Positions 25,528 through 34,949 of a stretch of 64,000 nucleotides of DNA are shown in pieces (position 1 is the first letter of the stretch; each line of letters begins with the position of its first letter). This DNA is from Methylococcales bacterium (GTDB taxonomy: Bacteria; Pseudomonadota; Gammaproteobacteria; Methylococcales; Methylomonadaceae), in NCBI GenBank assembly GCA_028715725.1, contig JAQURG010000008.1, positions 36,119-100,118 on the forward strand, read 5' to 3'. Below the pieces are notes generated by a model that ran no database searches, was not told the origin of the DNA, and worked only from the letters and a program-made list of their open reading frames with translations. Made by a program: the position numbers and the translations under genes.

Positions 25528-27843
25528 TTAATTGACTGGTTTTATAGCTTTTGTTTGATTGATGCAACCGGCCATAAAATCATCGATTATGCCCCAGGCT
25601 CCTCCAATATTTTCCATCAAAATGCCGTGGCGGTTTGAATCGATAATTCTGAGTTGCTTGTTGCTGGCGACCAGTTTATCCATAATTTCAGATGCGCTGT
25701 TTACGGAGACTATGGGGTCGTTTTCGCCGTGCAGAATGAGCACGGGGACTTTGCAATGCGGCAGAAAATCATCCATATCATGAATTAATCGTCTTAATTC
25801 ATACAGGCTTTTGACGGGCACATGCCGGTAATTAATGGCCGGGTGTTCGGAAATATTGTCTATAAAAGGTTTGACGCCCTCGTAGGATGAAACCCAATCC
25901 ACCATTTTATTGATTCCATACAATAAAGACACGAGCATAAAGGCTGGATTAATAAATTTTAACGGCACGGCAACGGCGCATATACCGATAATTTCCACGT
26001 ATTGTTCAGAGGCCAGCTTAAGTGCCAAAGCGCCGCCGGTAGAGAATCCACTGACGAAGATATGTTTGCAATGAACCTTGAGGATGTTGAAGCCCCTTAG
26101 AACCGAAGCGTACCAGTCTTCCCAGGCTTGGTATCGTAAGGCATAAGGTGACGAGCCGTGTCCTTTCAGGCGCACAGCCATAACCGTATAGCCCTGTTTA
26201 GCCAGATATTCGCCGTATTCCCTCAACTCTGCCGGGCTGGCAAGCAGTCCGTGGATCAGCAATACCCCGATCCCATTATTATGCTTGGGCTTGAGAAAAA
26301 AGGGAGAGGGGTCAGACACGGCAGTTTCATGTTCATTGATATCGTCAAAACGGGCTTTGGCATAAGCATGCCGTTCCCAATTTAAATCGTGACATTCATC
26401 TTCAAAATACCAGGCGGCCAGTTGTTTCGGAGATATCCGATCGCATTCGTCCAGGGCTTGAATAATCACCGTCCGAATCATTGCTATAGGTTCTGCTTCA
26501 TTATTGTAAACAGCAATCAGATTTTCCAGCCTGATGCTGTCAAAGTCTTGTGTCTCCAGAAGCTTGGGCAAAAACTGATAATAGTCCTTATGTTCAATGA
26601 TCAGGTCAGTGGTTTTCGCCATACAGATAAACTGGTTAAAGCGCTTGCTGTTCCCTGAGATCAGATCACTGTAATCGATGGGGTTAAGCAGACTTCTGTG
26701 CAGATTGATTTTACTGTTTTTTTGTAAATGCTTGACCGCGATGTAAAGGGTAGTAAAAAAACATTGACGCGTAATCTGCATCTGGCCACTTTCTACATAA
26801 TACATAATGAGCGTTGATGCGAGATGGCTTAAATTAATAGTGACATTCGCATAAATTTCCTTCATGTACTGGTCGCGTATGATGCCGGCGCTTTTTTTTA
26901 AGTGGGAAGCGAGTACTTTTTGTTTTAGACTTTTAGCAGACTTATTTAGGGCGAAAACATTATCCAGGGATTTATATTCAGAGGTAACTGCGTTCAGTAG
27001 ATAACGGTTCCACCAATTAGAGCTTATTCGGGGCGCTAGCGGCGTGCCCATACGAATGTCCATATCCGTATTGCTGAGCATGATATTACCTTCGACCAGT
27101 AATTCTTCTGTCTGGCGTACGCTTAAATTATTGGCAAAAAGCTCAACCCCTCTTAATAACAGGTTTTCTGAAGAACGAATCGGATAAAAGGTAATATTTG
27201 AGGGAATAATAAGGGTAGGTTTTAGTGCTGAAGTCAGTAATTGATCGAGGCTGTCGAGTTGCAATTCTTCTTTCCAGCGGAACAGCTGAGCCTGATTTTT
27301 CTCAGCATAGGTTTCGCGTATCCGGGTCTTAAAAATTTCCAGGCCCTGCGCCAGAATGGCAGCGCCAGTATGATGTTTGCGCCGTAGTCCGGTAATCCCT
27401 GAGTAAATACTGTAATTCCCTTTTTCATCTATCACTTGCCGGTCTTTAACCATACCGCCTTCCGGAAAAATGATTACTTTGCGTCCACGTAAAATCTGGG
27501 CAGCAAGCAAAGGAAAAAGCCGGTGATGGTCATGAGGAAATACACCGACGTTTTTCAGGTATCTGGACAGTGCGGTATCTTCTTTAAAGAACTCTGCTGA
27601 CGCAATGGCGCAGCTATAAGCTCCGGATTGTTCAAAGATCAAAAATTGCGGTATGAATGTTTCAAAGCGCGAGAAATGGTTGAATAAAAATATATCGCCT
27701 TGTTGTATCTGAGTATCTGCATGCAGTGCCATTTTGACACTGAGCATTTTTTTGATGGTGTTAAATACCTTAACCGAACGGTTATAGAGAGCAGTGTCTA
27801 TGTCGTGCCAATTATCAGGATAAGGTATTTTATTCACGGCCAA
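25528..27843 (-). CDS. Acyltransferase and alpha/beta-hydrolase fusion
   Basis: This 771-residue protein has two enzymes. The N-terminal third looks like a PlsC-type glycerol-phosphate acyltransferase: NHFSRFET replaces the usual NHxxxxD box with a Glu, and FPEGGM is the second box. A middle linker (about 300-500) is helical. The C-terminal third is a serine hydrolase with HGLLASP, nucleophile elbow GFSTGG, and catalytic HGENDPIV and SNRHG, as in monoacylglycerol lipases. It probably remodels lipids by hydrolysis and re-acylation. mlaA lies directly upstream, seven bases away on the same strand, which supports a role in envelope lipids. Confidence 0.82.
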   Translation of the reverse strand: MAVNKIPYPDNWHDIDTALYNRSVKVFNTIKKMLSVKMALHADTQIQQGDIFLFNHFSRFETFIPQFLIFEQSGAYSCAIASAEFFKEDTALSRYLKNVGVFPHDHHRLFPLLAAQILRGRKVIIFPEGGMVKDRQVIDEKGNYSIYSGITGLRRKHHTGAAILAQGLEIFKTRIRETYAEKNQAQLFRWKEELQLDSLDQLLTSALKPTLIIPSNITFYPIRSSENLLLRGVELFANNLSVRQTEELLVEGNIMLSNTDMDIRMGTPLAPRISSNWWNRYLLNAVTSEYKSLDNVFALNKSAKSLKQKVLASHLKKSAGIIRDQYMKEIYANVTINLSHLASTLIMYYVESGQMQITRQCFFTTLYIAVKHLQKNSKINLHRSLLNPIDYSDLISGNSKRFNQFICMAKTTDLIIEHKDYYQFLPKLLETQDFDSIRLENLIAVYNNEAEPIAMIRTVIIQALDECDRISPKQLAAWYFEDECHDLNWERHAYAKARFDDINEHETAVSDPSPFFLKPKHNNGIGVLLIHGLLASPAELREYGEYLAKQGYTVMAVRLKGHGSSPYALRYQAWEDWYASVLRGFNILKVHCKHIFVSGFSTGGALALKLASEQYVEIIGICAVAVPLKFINPAFMLVSLLYGINKMVDWVSSYEGVKPFIDNISEHPAINYRHVPVKSLYELRRLIHDMDDFLPHCKVPVLILHGENDPIVSVNSASEIMDKLVASNKQLRIIDSNRHGILMENIGGAWGIIDDFMAGCINQTKAIKPVN

Positions 27844-27850
27844 CTGGAGA

Positions 27851-28768
27851 CTATTGCGGTGCTGTCAGTTCCAGAAAGTGCCCCGGTTTTTTATCTTCAG
27901 ATGGTGCGTTTGAGGGACTGGGTGATGTCGTGCTGTTTTTGCTCCGATCAACAGGTATCGAGTTCATTGTATCCGTGCCTTTACCTTGGCCGTCAGTACT
28001 ACCTTCAGAACTGTCATCATTTAACAAATCGGGGTCATTATCATCAGGCGGATTGCCGTCATGAACCACATACTCGCGGTTTTGCTGATAAGCGTTTTTA
28101 ATAAAATCATAGCGATCGACAGCTGCTTCATCAACGATTTTTTCAGTTGTCATGACATCGGCGCGGGTATCCGTAACATCAACTATTCTCGCGCCGGCAG
28201 TCGCTGCATTGATAGCTGCCCCGCCAAATACAGAAACATAAGTCAATGGATTAAATAGTGCGTCCCCGATTAACCCAACCGTATCTCTGGGTGAGCTTGG
28301 CCCGAAAAATGGCAATACCAGGTAAGAGCCCGATGGAACGCCCCAGAATCCCAGGGTTTGGCCGAAGTCTTCCTTGTGCTTGGGCAAATCAATCATTTTT
28401 GCGACATCAATAAAGCCGCCTACCCCGGCCGTTGTATTGATCAGGAATCGGCCTGCATCCATACTTCCCTGAGTTAATTTTAACTGTAGAAAATCGTTAA
28501 GAAATACACCAATATCGTTAATGTTACTGAAAAAATTGGATATGCCTTTATCAACAACCTCCGGAGTAATCCATCGATAACCTTTTGCCATCGGTTTTAA
28601 AACGGCTTTATCAAGACTATCATTAAATGACTGGGTACCCCGGTTCCAGCCCGCCCAAGGGTCATCCTTATTAGCAACAGTCGTCGTTGCACAACCAGTT
28701 AGCATAATTGAGAAGATCAGGCTACCCAAGAATGGAGGTTTAGGGATGATGGGTTTTTGCATACTCAT
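27851..28768 (-). CDS. mlaA: MlaA (VacJ) outer-membrane lipid asymmetry lipoprotein
   Basis: MlaA removes phospholipids from the outer leaflet of the outer membrane and hands them to MlaC. A lipoprotein signal with lipobox LTGC (Cys about residue 26) is followed by DPWAGWNRGTQSFND, GRFLINTTAGVGGFIDVA, KEDFGQTLGFWGVPSGSYLVLPFFGP, and LTYVSVF, the family hallmarks. The C-terminal 80 residues are an acidic and then serine-rich low-complexity tail longer than in E. coli. No mlaFEDCB genes are in the window. It is probably co-transcribed with the acyltransferase-hydrolase gene. Confidence 0.94.
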   Translation of the reverse strand: MSMQKPIIPKPPFLGSLIFSIMLTGCATTTVANKDDPWAGWNRGTQSFNDSLDKAVLKPMAKGYRWITPEVVDKGISNFFSNINDIGVFLNDFLQLKLTQGSMDAGRFLINTTAGVGGFIDVAKMIDLPKHKEDFGQTLGFWGVPSGSYLVLPFFGPSSPRDTVGLIGDALFNPLTYVSVFGGAAINAATAGARIVDVTDTRADVMTTEKIVDEAAVDRYDFIKNAYQQNREYVVHDGNPPDDNDPDLLNDDSSEGSTDGQGKGTDTMNSIPVDRSKNSTTSPSPSNAPSEDKKPGHFLELTAPQ

Positions 28769-29194
28769 GATGGATATTTTCCTGCTTTGTTTGTATTTTT
28801 ATTAATCTGATGATTTTGTTTTTACTGCAAAATAAAACGTGATGTTTAAATCCGGTATGGTTATATCAATTGCGCGTGTTTTGTTCTGCATTAGGGACCG
28901 TTTCATTGCCCATGAGATTAAGTTTATCACTTATTGAATTGACTGCTAACCTGAACTTGCAAAATCAGTAGTCGTAGCCTATATTTCTTCCGCATTCTCT
29001 ATGGATGGCCCGGAATATAATAATGGCCTGATAATATTGAGATATGATAAAACCTGCTTCTTTGTTAAATTGAAGCGTTCGCATGGGAATTTTTGCAAAA
29101 ACCAGGGCCGCTGATTGGCAATTTTAGTGCCTGAGTTCAAATATTGCTGAAAGCTATCCATTTTACTTTTTGAACCCTGTCTTTATGGATTGTT
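28769..29194. other. Gene-free stretch between mlaA and a membrane protein gene
   Basis: About 425 bases between divergent genes, presumably with both promoters. A 60-codon minus-strand frame (28979-29161) is present, but it has no good ribosome site or recognisable family, so it is not called. Confidence 0.4.
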
Positions 29195-29713
29195 ATGCCG
29201 CTTTTTATTCTTCTTAGCCTCGCCCTGAGCTTCATGGAGCAAACTGACGCTCCACTGCGAAACTTACTGATAACCCCGCTGTTTATTTATACCGGTTTGA
29301 TTTTAGCCATTATCAGTATTGCCGGCGCCGCTTTTAAAAAAATTCCGGGTACTACAATCTGGTACGGCATTTTTGCCAGTGGCGCATTAATTGTCTGGTA
29401 TGCTTACTGGAAGCCATTGTTCAACGATGATTCGCCGATATTCTTTTTCTACCCGCTTTATTTTGCATTGCTAGCGGCTTTGGTTTCTTTATTTGTCATG
29501 AGCCAGCAGCATAAAATTGATGACGTCAGCTTAAGTTTTATGAAAAGGGTTTCCAGGAAAAGGATTATTCAGCCGATGATTATCATGCTTTTTGTTTTAG
29601 GCAGCCTGGAGTTACAGCAGCAGTTCATGCTCTATCCCACAATGATGACCTTTTTGATTATAAGGTATGCACTATCAAGCTGTCTGGAAGGCCATAATCG
29701 TGACAAAAAATAA
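29195..29713 (+). CDS. Hypothetical membrane protein
   Basis: This 172-residue protein is not recognised. It has about four to five hydrophobic spans (roughly 1-15, 25-45, 50-70, 83-101 and 125-150) with a basic stretch KRVSRKR between the last two. It contains no enzymatic motif. It is oriented away from mlaA and towards the carboxypeptidase gene, with 172 bases between them. It may be a small inner-membrane protein. Confidence 0.6.
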   Translation: MPLFILLSLALSFMEQTDAPLRNLLITPLFIYTGLILAIISIAGAAFKKIPGTTIWYGIFASGALIVWYAYWKPLFNDDSPIFFFYPLYFALLAALVSLFVMSQQHKIDDVSLSFMKRVSRKRIIQPMIIMLFVLGSLELQQQFMLYPTMMTFLIIRYALSSCLEGHNRDKK

Positions 29714-29885
29714 ATTAATAAAAGGCGGCCTTAGCCGTATTAATGCTAAAACCGCTTCTGCAAAATAATGCACTTCATATTCCAATATTGTGTGGGATCG
29801 AACAAGCAGATGTAACTAAAACCCTGGGCTCAAGATATTGATACATCTGATTTTAAGCAGGGTTTTTTGGCTTCCTAATGCTGCA

Positions 29886-31058
29886 CTAGGATCGGTGATA
29901 GCGGGTTCTGCTGGATTGCGCTTTATGAACAGTACTTTTACTTTTGCCCTTACTCTTGCTGGCAGTTCTGGTTTTGTGAGTATTTTTACCGCCTGTTTTG
30001 GTGTTACCGACAGCTTTAACTCTTTTAGCAGTTTTGCCCTTACCGGCAAGCCGTGTTTTTTTAATACTTTTGCGGCTGCTTATGTATCTGGACTTGCTAG
30101 CCGGCTTGCTTTTGGCGATATGCCGATTGCTGTTATAACTTTCATCACCACTGCCATAATTTGTATTTAAAGACGCCATATTCCCGCATCCCAGTTGATA
30201 GGGTGGCGTGCCTGTCAAATATGTAGAAACTGTGGTGATATTGCGTCCCGGAGAAGCGCTATACCTGTTAGCGAAGCCGTTATTCATCATATTTATCATT
30301 AACTGATAACGTTCCGCGCTGGTCATGCCTCCCAATATGACGCCGATCAGGTGTTTGCCATTCTGGCTGGCTGTGGAGATCAGGTTGTAGCCGGAACCGC
30401 AGGTGAATCCGGTCTTCATGCCCTCAGCGCCTAGATAGCTGGCGGTAAATTTATTAATGCCGCGTAGTTCTCTGCCTTTGTAATTAAAGCTGCGTGCAGA
30501 AAAATAAGGATAATATTTAGGAAAATTTTGTTGTATCTTCCATGCCAGTATCGCCAGATCCCGGGAAGTAGTGACCTGCCATTGGTGAGGAAGCCCGGTC
30601 GCGTTCATGAAATGAGTATCGTACATGCCTAAGGCATGCGCCTTGGTCGTCATTTTAACAGCAAAGTTTTCTTCAGTGCCGCCCAGGTATTCCGCCAGGA
30701 CGACAGCAGCATCATTCGCTGAGCGGGTGATAATGGCCAGAATTGCATCCTCAACAGTTAAGGTTTCTCCCTGCCTCAGGCCCAGCTTGCTGTTGGGTTG
30801 GCGTGACGCATGATAAGAGGTCTGTATGGTATCGTAGATATGAATTTGACCTGCATTTAACGCATCAAATGCCATATAGAGAGTCATTACCTTGGTGAGC
30901 GATGCCGGATACCATGAGTGTGTGGAGTCTACTTCATGCAGTATGCTACCGTCATCAGCGTCGATCATTATGGCGGCATGGCCTCCATAACTGAGATCAG
31001 ACACCAGAACTAACCAGACAGGCATCAAAAAAAGTAGAATCGATTTCACAGTATTCAT
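29886..31058 (-). CDS. D-alanyl-D-alanine carboxypeptidase with basic C-terminal tail
   Basis: This 390-residue penicillin-binding protein of the DacA/DacC class trims terminal D-Ala from peptidoglycan pentapeptides. A signal peptide (about 1-25) is followed by SxxK in PASLTKVM, SAN and GMKTGFTCG, in normal order. After the catalytic domain (ends about 290) a long tail of 80 to 90 residues rich in Lys, Ser, Thr and Arg replaces the usual PBP5 beta-domain and membrane anchor. The tail could bind anionic cell-wall polymers. It stands alone. Confidence 0.9.
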   Translation of the reverse strand: MNTVKSILLFLMPVWLVLVSDLSYGGHAAIMIDADDGSILHEVDSTHSWYPASLTKVMTLYMAFDALNAGQIHIYDTIQTSYHASRQPNSKLGLRQGETLTVEDAILAIITRSANDAAVVLAEYLGGTEENFAVKMTTKAHALGMYDTHFMNATGLPHQWQVTTSRDLAILAWKIQQNFPKYYPYFSARSFNYKGRELRGINKFTASYLGAEGMKTGFTCGSGYNLISTASQNGKHLIGVILGGMTSAERYQLMINMMNNGFANRYSASPGRNITTVSTYLTGTPPYQLGCGNMASLNTNYGSGDESYNSNRHIAKSKPASKSRYISSRKSIKKTRLAGKGKTAKRVKAVGNTKTGGKNTHKTRTASKSKGKSKSTVHKAQSSRTRYHRS

Positions 31059-31355
31059 TTAAACAGGGGACCTCTAGTCGTAGGTTATGGTTAGGATGTC
31101 TGCTTTATTACTATTGCATGGCAAGTTTTAGCTACACCTCTTATAAGTCGGAGATAGCTTGCGGTATTGTCGGTTTAACTGTTTAAGCCGATGCAAATCT
31201 TAATCTACAACCAAAGGCGAATACAACTGTATAAAACAGGCGCGTCATACAATTGACAAAATAGCTCAGCGGTTAAAGTCGTAATGACGGTCAAATTGAT
31301 TATGGAGCGGTATTCTATCAAACGATAGAGGATGATAAAACATTCCAGATCCGGT

Positions 31356-32336
31356 TTATCTGTAGCGGCTCAGTCCCTTTGTGCAAGCATAAGGGGGGTC
31401 TCCCTGACAAATTCCCCAAAAACGGCCAAAATCACCTTCCTTATCAGGCTTCCAGTTTTCTGAAAACGCCTCGAATACAACCCCTGACCAGAGCTTTTTA
31501 GCCAGTTTTTTAAATGTCGATTGAACGACTAATGTCTGATTTTTCTGAGTGGCAATACCGCAATGCTCTCCGGTTTTAGGATTGACTTCAGTACCGCCTT
31601 CGGGCCCATTCGGCCAGCCGAATTCTGTCACAATAACTTCCTTGCCGGGGTAGGCTCGATGAATATCTTCAAGTCGTGCAATATGGAAGTCAGCCGCTTT
31701 TTCTGCGGGAGTACAGGTATGGATACCGGAAAACTTGTTTTCCCACCAGGGAAATATATTGATTCCAACCCAGTCCACCTTTGCTGCAAAACTGGTCTGT
31801 GCGCAGGTTAAGGATCGATTGCACCATTCCCACCAGGTATCAATGGTAGTAATCGGTTGAGTAACACCGGCTTCGCGCAAGGCATCAATACAACGGGTAA
31901 TTTCGCCATCAAAAGCATAGCCGTGGCGGGTTCTTAACTCGGAACCGCAGCTTAATTTTATGATGGTCTTTGGAAAAGCCTTGGCTACTTCAATGCCTTT
32001 GGAGATGGATTGCGAATTGACGGCAATATCGTTGTCCAGCCAGAGGATTGCTATCACTTTAATATGCCGGGCTTTCGCCGCCTTGAAGATAGCATCCAGC
32101 CCGTTCAGAACGCCGTAAGTCATGATGCAGCGAAAAGGGGTCTCTTTGATTAAGGTATCCAGTAAAGTATTGATCAGCTCGGGAGATGGATGAGCGCCAT
32201 AGTCGGGGCTAAGTTTGCCCACATAAGGGCTGAATGCAGCGCATTGTAATGTGTCTTTCGTTTGCTTGCTTGCAGAGGCATTATGACCATAGCCTAGCAG
32301 CACCATGGAAATTACAATCAATAACAAATTCTTCAT
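31356..32336 (-). CDS. Glycoside hydrolase family 17-like, secreted
   Basis: This 326-residue protein has a signal peptide (about 1-22, LLLIVISMVLLGYGHNASA). The TIM-barrel of GH17 is suggested by FSPYVGK near the start, the probable acid/base in SCGSELRTR, and the nucleophile in VTEFGWP. GH17 enzymes act on beta-1,3-glucans, by hydrolysis or transglycosylation. Several paired Cys are present. It may help make or degrade a periplasmic or surface glucan. It stands alone, with 297 bases to the carboxypeptidase start. Confidence 0.78.
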   Translation of the reverse strand: MKNLLLIVISMVLLGYGHNASASKQTKDTLQCAAFSPYVGKLSPDYGAHPSPELINTLLDTLIKETPFRCIMTYGVLNGLDAIFKAAKARHIKVIAILWLDNDIAVNSQSISKGIEVAKAFPKTIIKLSCGSELRTRHGYAFDGEITRCIDALREAGVTQPITTIDTWWEWCNRSLTCAQTSFAAKVDWVGINIFPWWENKFSGIHTCTPAEKAADFHIARLEDIHRAYPGKEVIVTEFGWPNGPEGGTEVNPKTGEHCGIATQKNQTLVVQSTFKKLAKKLWSGVVFEAFSENWKPDKEGDFGRFWGICQGDPPYACTKGLSRYR

Positions 32337-32652
32337 GAGACCCTCATCAATGAACCTAAACAGCCAACCTTACTGTCCCTTTACTGGCGCGTATGATAGG
32401 GGATTTTTATTAAAGATCGTGAATTTTATTTAATTAGGTTCAAATTTAATAGCGGCAAGCCAATACCGGAATAAAGGCTGGGCAAGAAAAGCAATTCTGT
32501 TTTTAACGCAAGATCAGGATCGGGTGGATGTAAACAGGTGGAGAGATAAATCAAGACTGCGCTTTATACAGGTTTTGCAATAACTTGAAGCATTTCCTCA
32601 AGACCCGCCGCAGACAGACGCATCTGACATATTCTCCACCTGAATAGTCAGC
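32337..32652. other. Gene-free stretch between trHb and GH17 genes
   Basis: About 316 bases upstream of the GH17 gene and downstream of the haemoglobin gene. No RNA gene, clear terminator or operator was recognised. Confidence 0.35.
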
Positions 32653-33045
32653 TTATTTGCCTAAAACATCATTGCGTGTGGTTTCAGCAATGGCGGCAAC
32701 CTGATTGATAAGTTCCTGAGGAGCGTTTAATTCCTGCAGTGTTCCGGTCAAATGCTCCATAACGGCATTAAAGTGATCATTATTCAAGCCCATCTTGACC
32801 AGACGAGCATGAGCATTACGCATATCCGTTCCTGTATAGTTATTGGGACCGCCAAACGCCATTGTTAAAAAGGCTTTTTGTTTGGCTGCCTGGGCTTCCA
32901 TGTCGGTATTGTCGAAAAAGCGATTAATACGGTAATCATTGAGCACCCTGCGATAAAAAATATCAACGGCAGCATCAACAGCGGCTTCGCCGCCTAATTG
33001 ATCAAATAAGGTATTATTTGTGGTTGTTTCTGTTACTTCACTCAT
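32653..33045 (-). CDS. Group 1 truncated haemoglobin
   Basis: This 130-residue globin of the trHbN class begins LFDQLGGEAAVDAAVD, has the short FYRRVLND helix, and RNAHARLVKMGLNNDHF, with the proximal His in NAHARL. It binds O2 and NO and may detoxify NO. AGGAG lies six bases before the ATG. The neighbour on the same strand is a pyrophosphohydrolase-like gene 298 bases upstream, so co-transcription is not certain. Confidence 0.94.
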   Translation of the reverse strand: MSEVTETTTNNTLFDQLGGEAAVDAAVDIFYRRVLNDYRINRFFDNTDMEAQAAKQKAFLTMAFGGPNNYTGTDMRNAHARLVKMGLNNDHFNAVMEHLTGTLQELNAPQELINQVAAIAETTRNDVLGK

Positions 33046-33343
33046 TACTATCTCCTGGAGTATTTTTAATTATAATTTTTCTAAGCTGTTTGCTCGGGAC
33101 GAAGTTTATAACAGTCTGAACATCTTACACAACAAATAGCAGCTAAATGCTATTTATGACGCTGAAGTCCTTTATTGCTATGAAGGAATCAAGCAGTTAA
33201 ATAGTCAGACGAAAAGCGATTGCGCCTCTCATTGAAACACATGCAGGGAGCGCCGGGATGAATTGGTTTTTTGACTGGATTTATTGGCGAGGAGTTTAAA
33301 CGCGCCGGTTAATCCGGCTTGAACTAATGGAACGGATACGCTG

Positions 33344-33889
33344 TTATTCATATAAACAATCGCTTAAATCAGGCGCTGCAAAGGGCTCTGCTTTTTGAAG
33401 TTCGCCGGTATTGATATTAATCACCTTTCCGCTTTTGTTGAGTCTTGACAGGTTATCATAATGGACAGCTTGAAAGGCTTTATCGAAATCCGCATTGATA
33501 AAACTTCCCGCTAATTGAACACATAAATGGTAAACGGCTGAATAACTGTCAGTGCTGCCGGATGTGCAACTGTTGATTTTGCCAGACAAAATACGCATGA
33601 CTGACAGGACAAATCCGTCATGCCGCCAGGATACCGGCTGGTCTGAAACCTCTGCTCCCTGCATGGCGATAGCGCCCAAGGCATAATAGGAAAGGTCAAT
33701 CAGTTCAGTCAATATTCCAACCATATCGCCTGCTTTAAGCGCTTTCAATACATTGCTGCCTTCTTCCATCAGCAAAGCCTGACGTATAATAATATCCATA
33801 TCAGATAAATGCGCGTTTTCACCGTGCCCGGCTTGCGGAAAAGAGAAAGCATCGTGAAGTTCTCTAACTAATTTCAGGTGTCTGTTCAT
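33344..33889 (-). CDS. MazG/PRA-PH superfamily nucleotide pyrophosphohydrolase-like
   Basis: This 181-residue protein fits the all-alpha NTP pyrophosphatase fold. ALLMEEGSNVLKAL followed by ILTELIDLSYYALG corresponds to the metal-binding EExxE...ExxD pattern, with the third Glu replaced by Asn. The C-terminal YDNLSRLNKSGKVI matches the HxSNMSKL-dGk segment of phosphoribosyl-ATP pyrophosphohydrolase-like proteins. It could clear a non-canonical nucleotide. The substrate is unknown and activity may be altered by the missing Glu. Confidence 0.68.
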   Translation of the reverse strand: MNRHLKLVRELHDAFSFPQAGHGENAHLSDMDIIIRQALLMEEGSNVLKALKAGDMVGILTELIDLSYYALGAIAMQGAEVSDQPVSWRHDGFVLSVMRILSGKINSCTSGSTDSYSAVYHLCVQLAGSFINADFDKAFQAVHYDNLSRLNKSGKVININTGELQKAEPFAAPDLSDCLYE

Positions 33890-34061
33890 GGCCTTTATCC
33901 TGTCGTTGTTAATCAGGAGTTCAATCTTTCGGGTATCAGCTTCTGCTAACTAGGCGAATGCTGTCGCAGAAGTCTTATTTATTGTCCAAACCAGGATATA
34001 AAAGTTCAATCTTACCCATACAGATGGCAGCTTTTAACAGAATGGCTTGAATTTAAACACT

Positions 34062-34949
34062 TTAAGGATAAGTCGCGGGCATTTTTTCTCTGAGTTTTAA
34101 AAAGCGCTGATACCGGCTCATTGGAATCTCGCCATTTTCCGCAGCCATTCTCACGGTACAGCCTTTGTCATGTAAATGCCTGCAATCATTGAACTGGCAA
34201 TGGTCTATCAGTGGTTGAAACTCCCTGTAGCCATAGGCCAGTTGCTGTTCCGAAAGTCCTGCCAACCCGAAAATGGCGACGCCGGGGCTGTCGATCAAGT
34301 CTCCGCCTTCATCCAGATGATAGAGAGTTGCAGCTGTCGTAGTATGCCGCCCATGTTTGGTTGTTGCCGAGATGGTATTGGTTTTTACGTCCTTATCAGG
34401 AATGATGGCATTGGTTAATGAGGACTTGCCGACACCCGATTGACCCGCCAGCATGCTGACTTGATCTTTTAATGCCCGCTTTAACTCAACCAGCTTCGAT
34501 GCATCTTGGGCGCTGACCCGATAAAGCGGATAGCCCAGTTTCTCATAGTCCCGCAGTTCTTTTTCAATACTGTCCGATTGAGCCAGATCGGTTTTATTGA
34601 GAACCAGCGCGGCTTTGATATGATGATTTTCACAGACAGCCAGGTATTGGTCTATCAATAAAAAGTCACAATAAGGTTCGACGGCAAAGACAACAAAAAC
34701 AGTATCGATATTAGCGGCGACCGGGCGGGTTTTGCCGTTTCTGGAAGGACGCGCCAATAATGAGCGCCGGGGCAGTATTTCTTCAATGCGGCCTTGACCG
34801 GGCGAGGCTAATGACCATAACACCTTATCACCCACAGCTACCGTTTCCAGCCGCCGTAGTGTCTGGCATAAAATAATTTTATCATCATGCTCAACCGCGA
34901 TACCCTGACCTAAATGGGCGATAACCAGCCCTTCCAACAACTCAGCCAT
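34062..34949 (-). CDS. rsgA: Ribosome small subunit GTPase RsgA
   Basis: RsgA is a circularly permuted GTPase that helps mature the 30S subunit. The 295-residue order is an N-terminal OB fold, G4 LNKTDLA, G1 AGQSGVGKSSL, G3 DSPGV, and a C-terminal zinc site CQFNDCRHLHDKGC. Its ATG overlaps the M48 protease stop by one base (TAATG), so translation is coupled. orn lies just beyond on the opposite strand, the common orn/rsgA neighbourhood. Confidence 0.96.
   Translation of the reverse strand: MAELLEGLVIAHLGQGIAVEHDDKIILCQTLRRLETVAVGDKVLWSLASPGQGRIEEILPRRSLLARPSRNGKTRPVAANIDTVFVVFAVEPYCDFLLIDQYLAVCENHHIKAALVLNKTDLAQSDSIEKELRDYEKLGYPLYRVSAQDASKLVELKRALKDQVSMLAGQSGVGKSSLTNAIIPDKDVKTNTISATTKHGRHTTTAATLYHLDEGGDLIDSPGVAIFGLAGLSEQQLAYGYREFQPLIDHCQFNDCRHLHDKGCTVRMAAENGEIPMSRYQRFLKLREKMPATYP

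Noticed and set aside
28979..29161. 60-codon minus-strand frame between mlaA and the membrane protein gene
   Set aside because: No good ribosome site, no recognisable family and short; chance is as likely as a gene.
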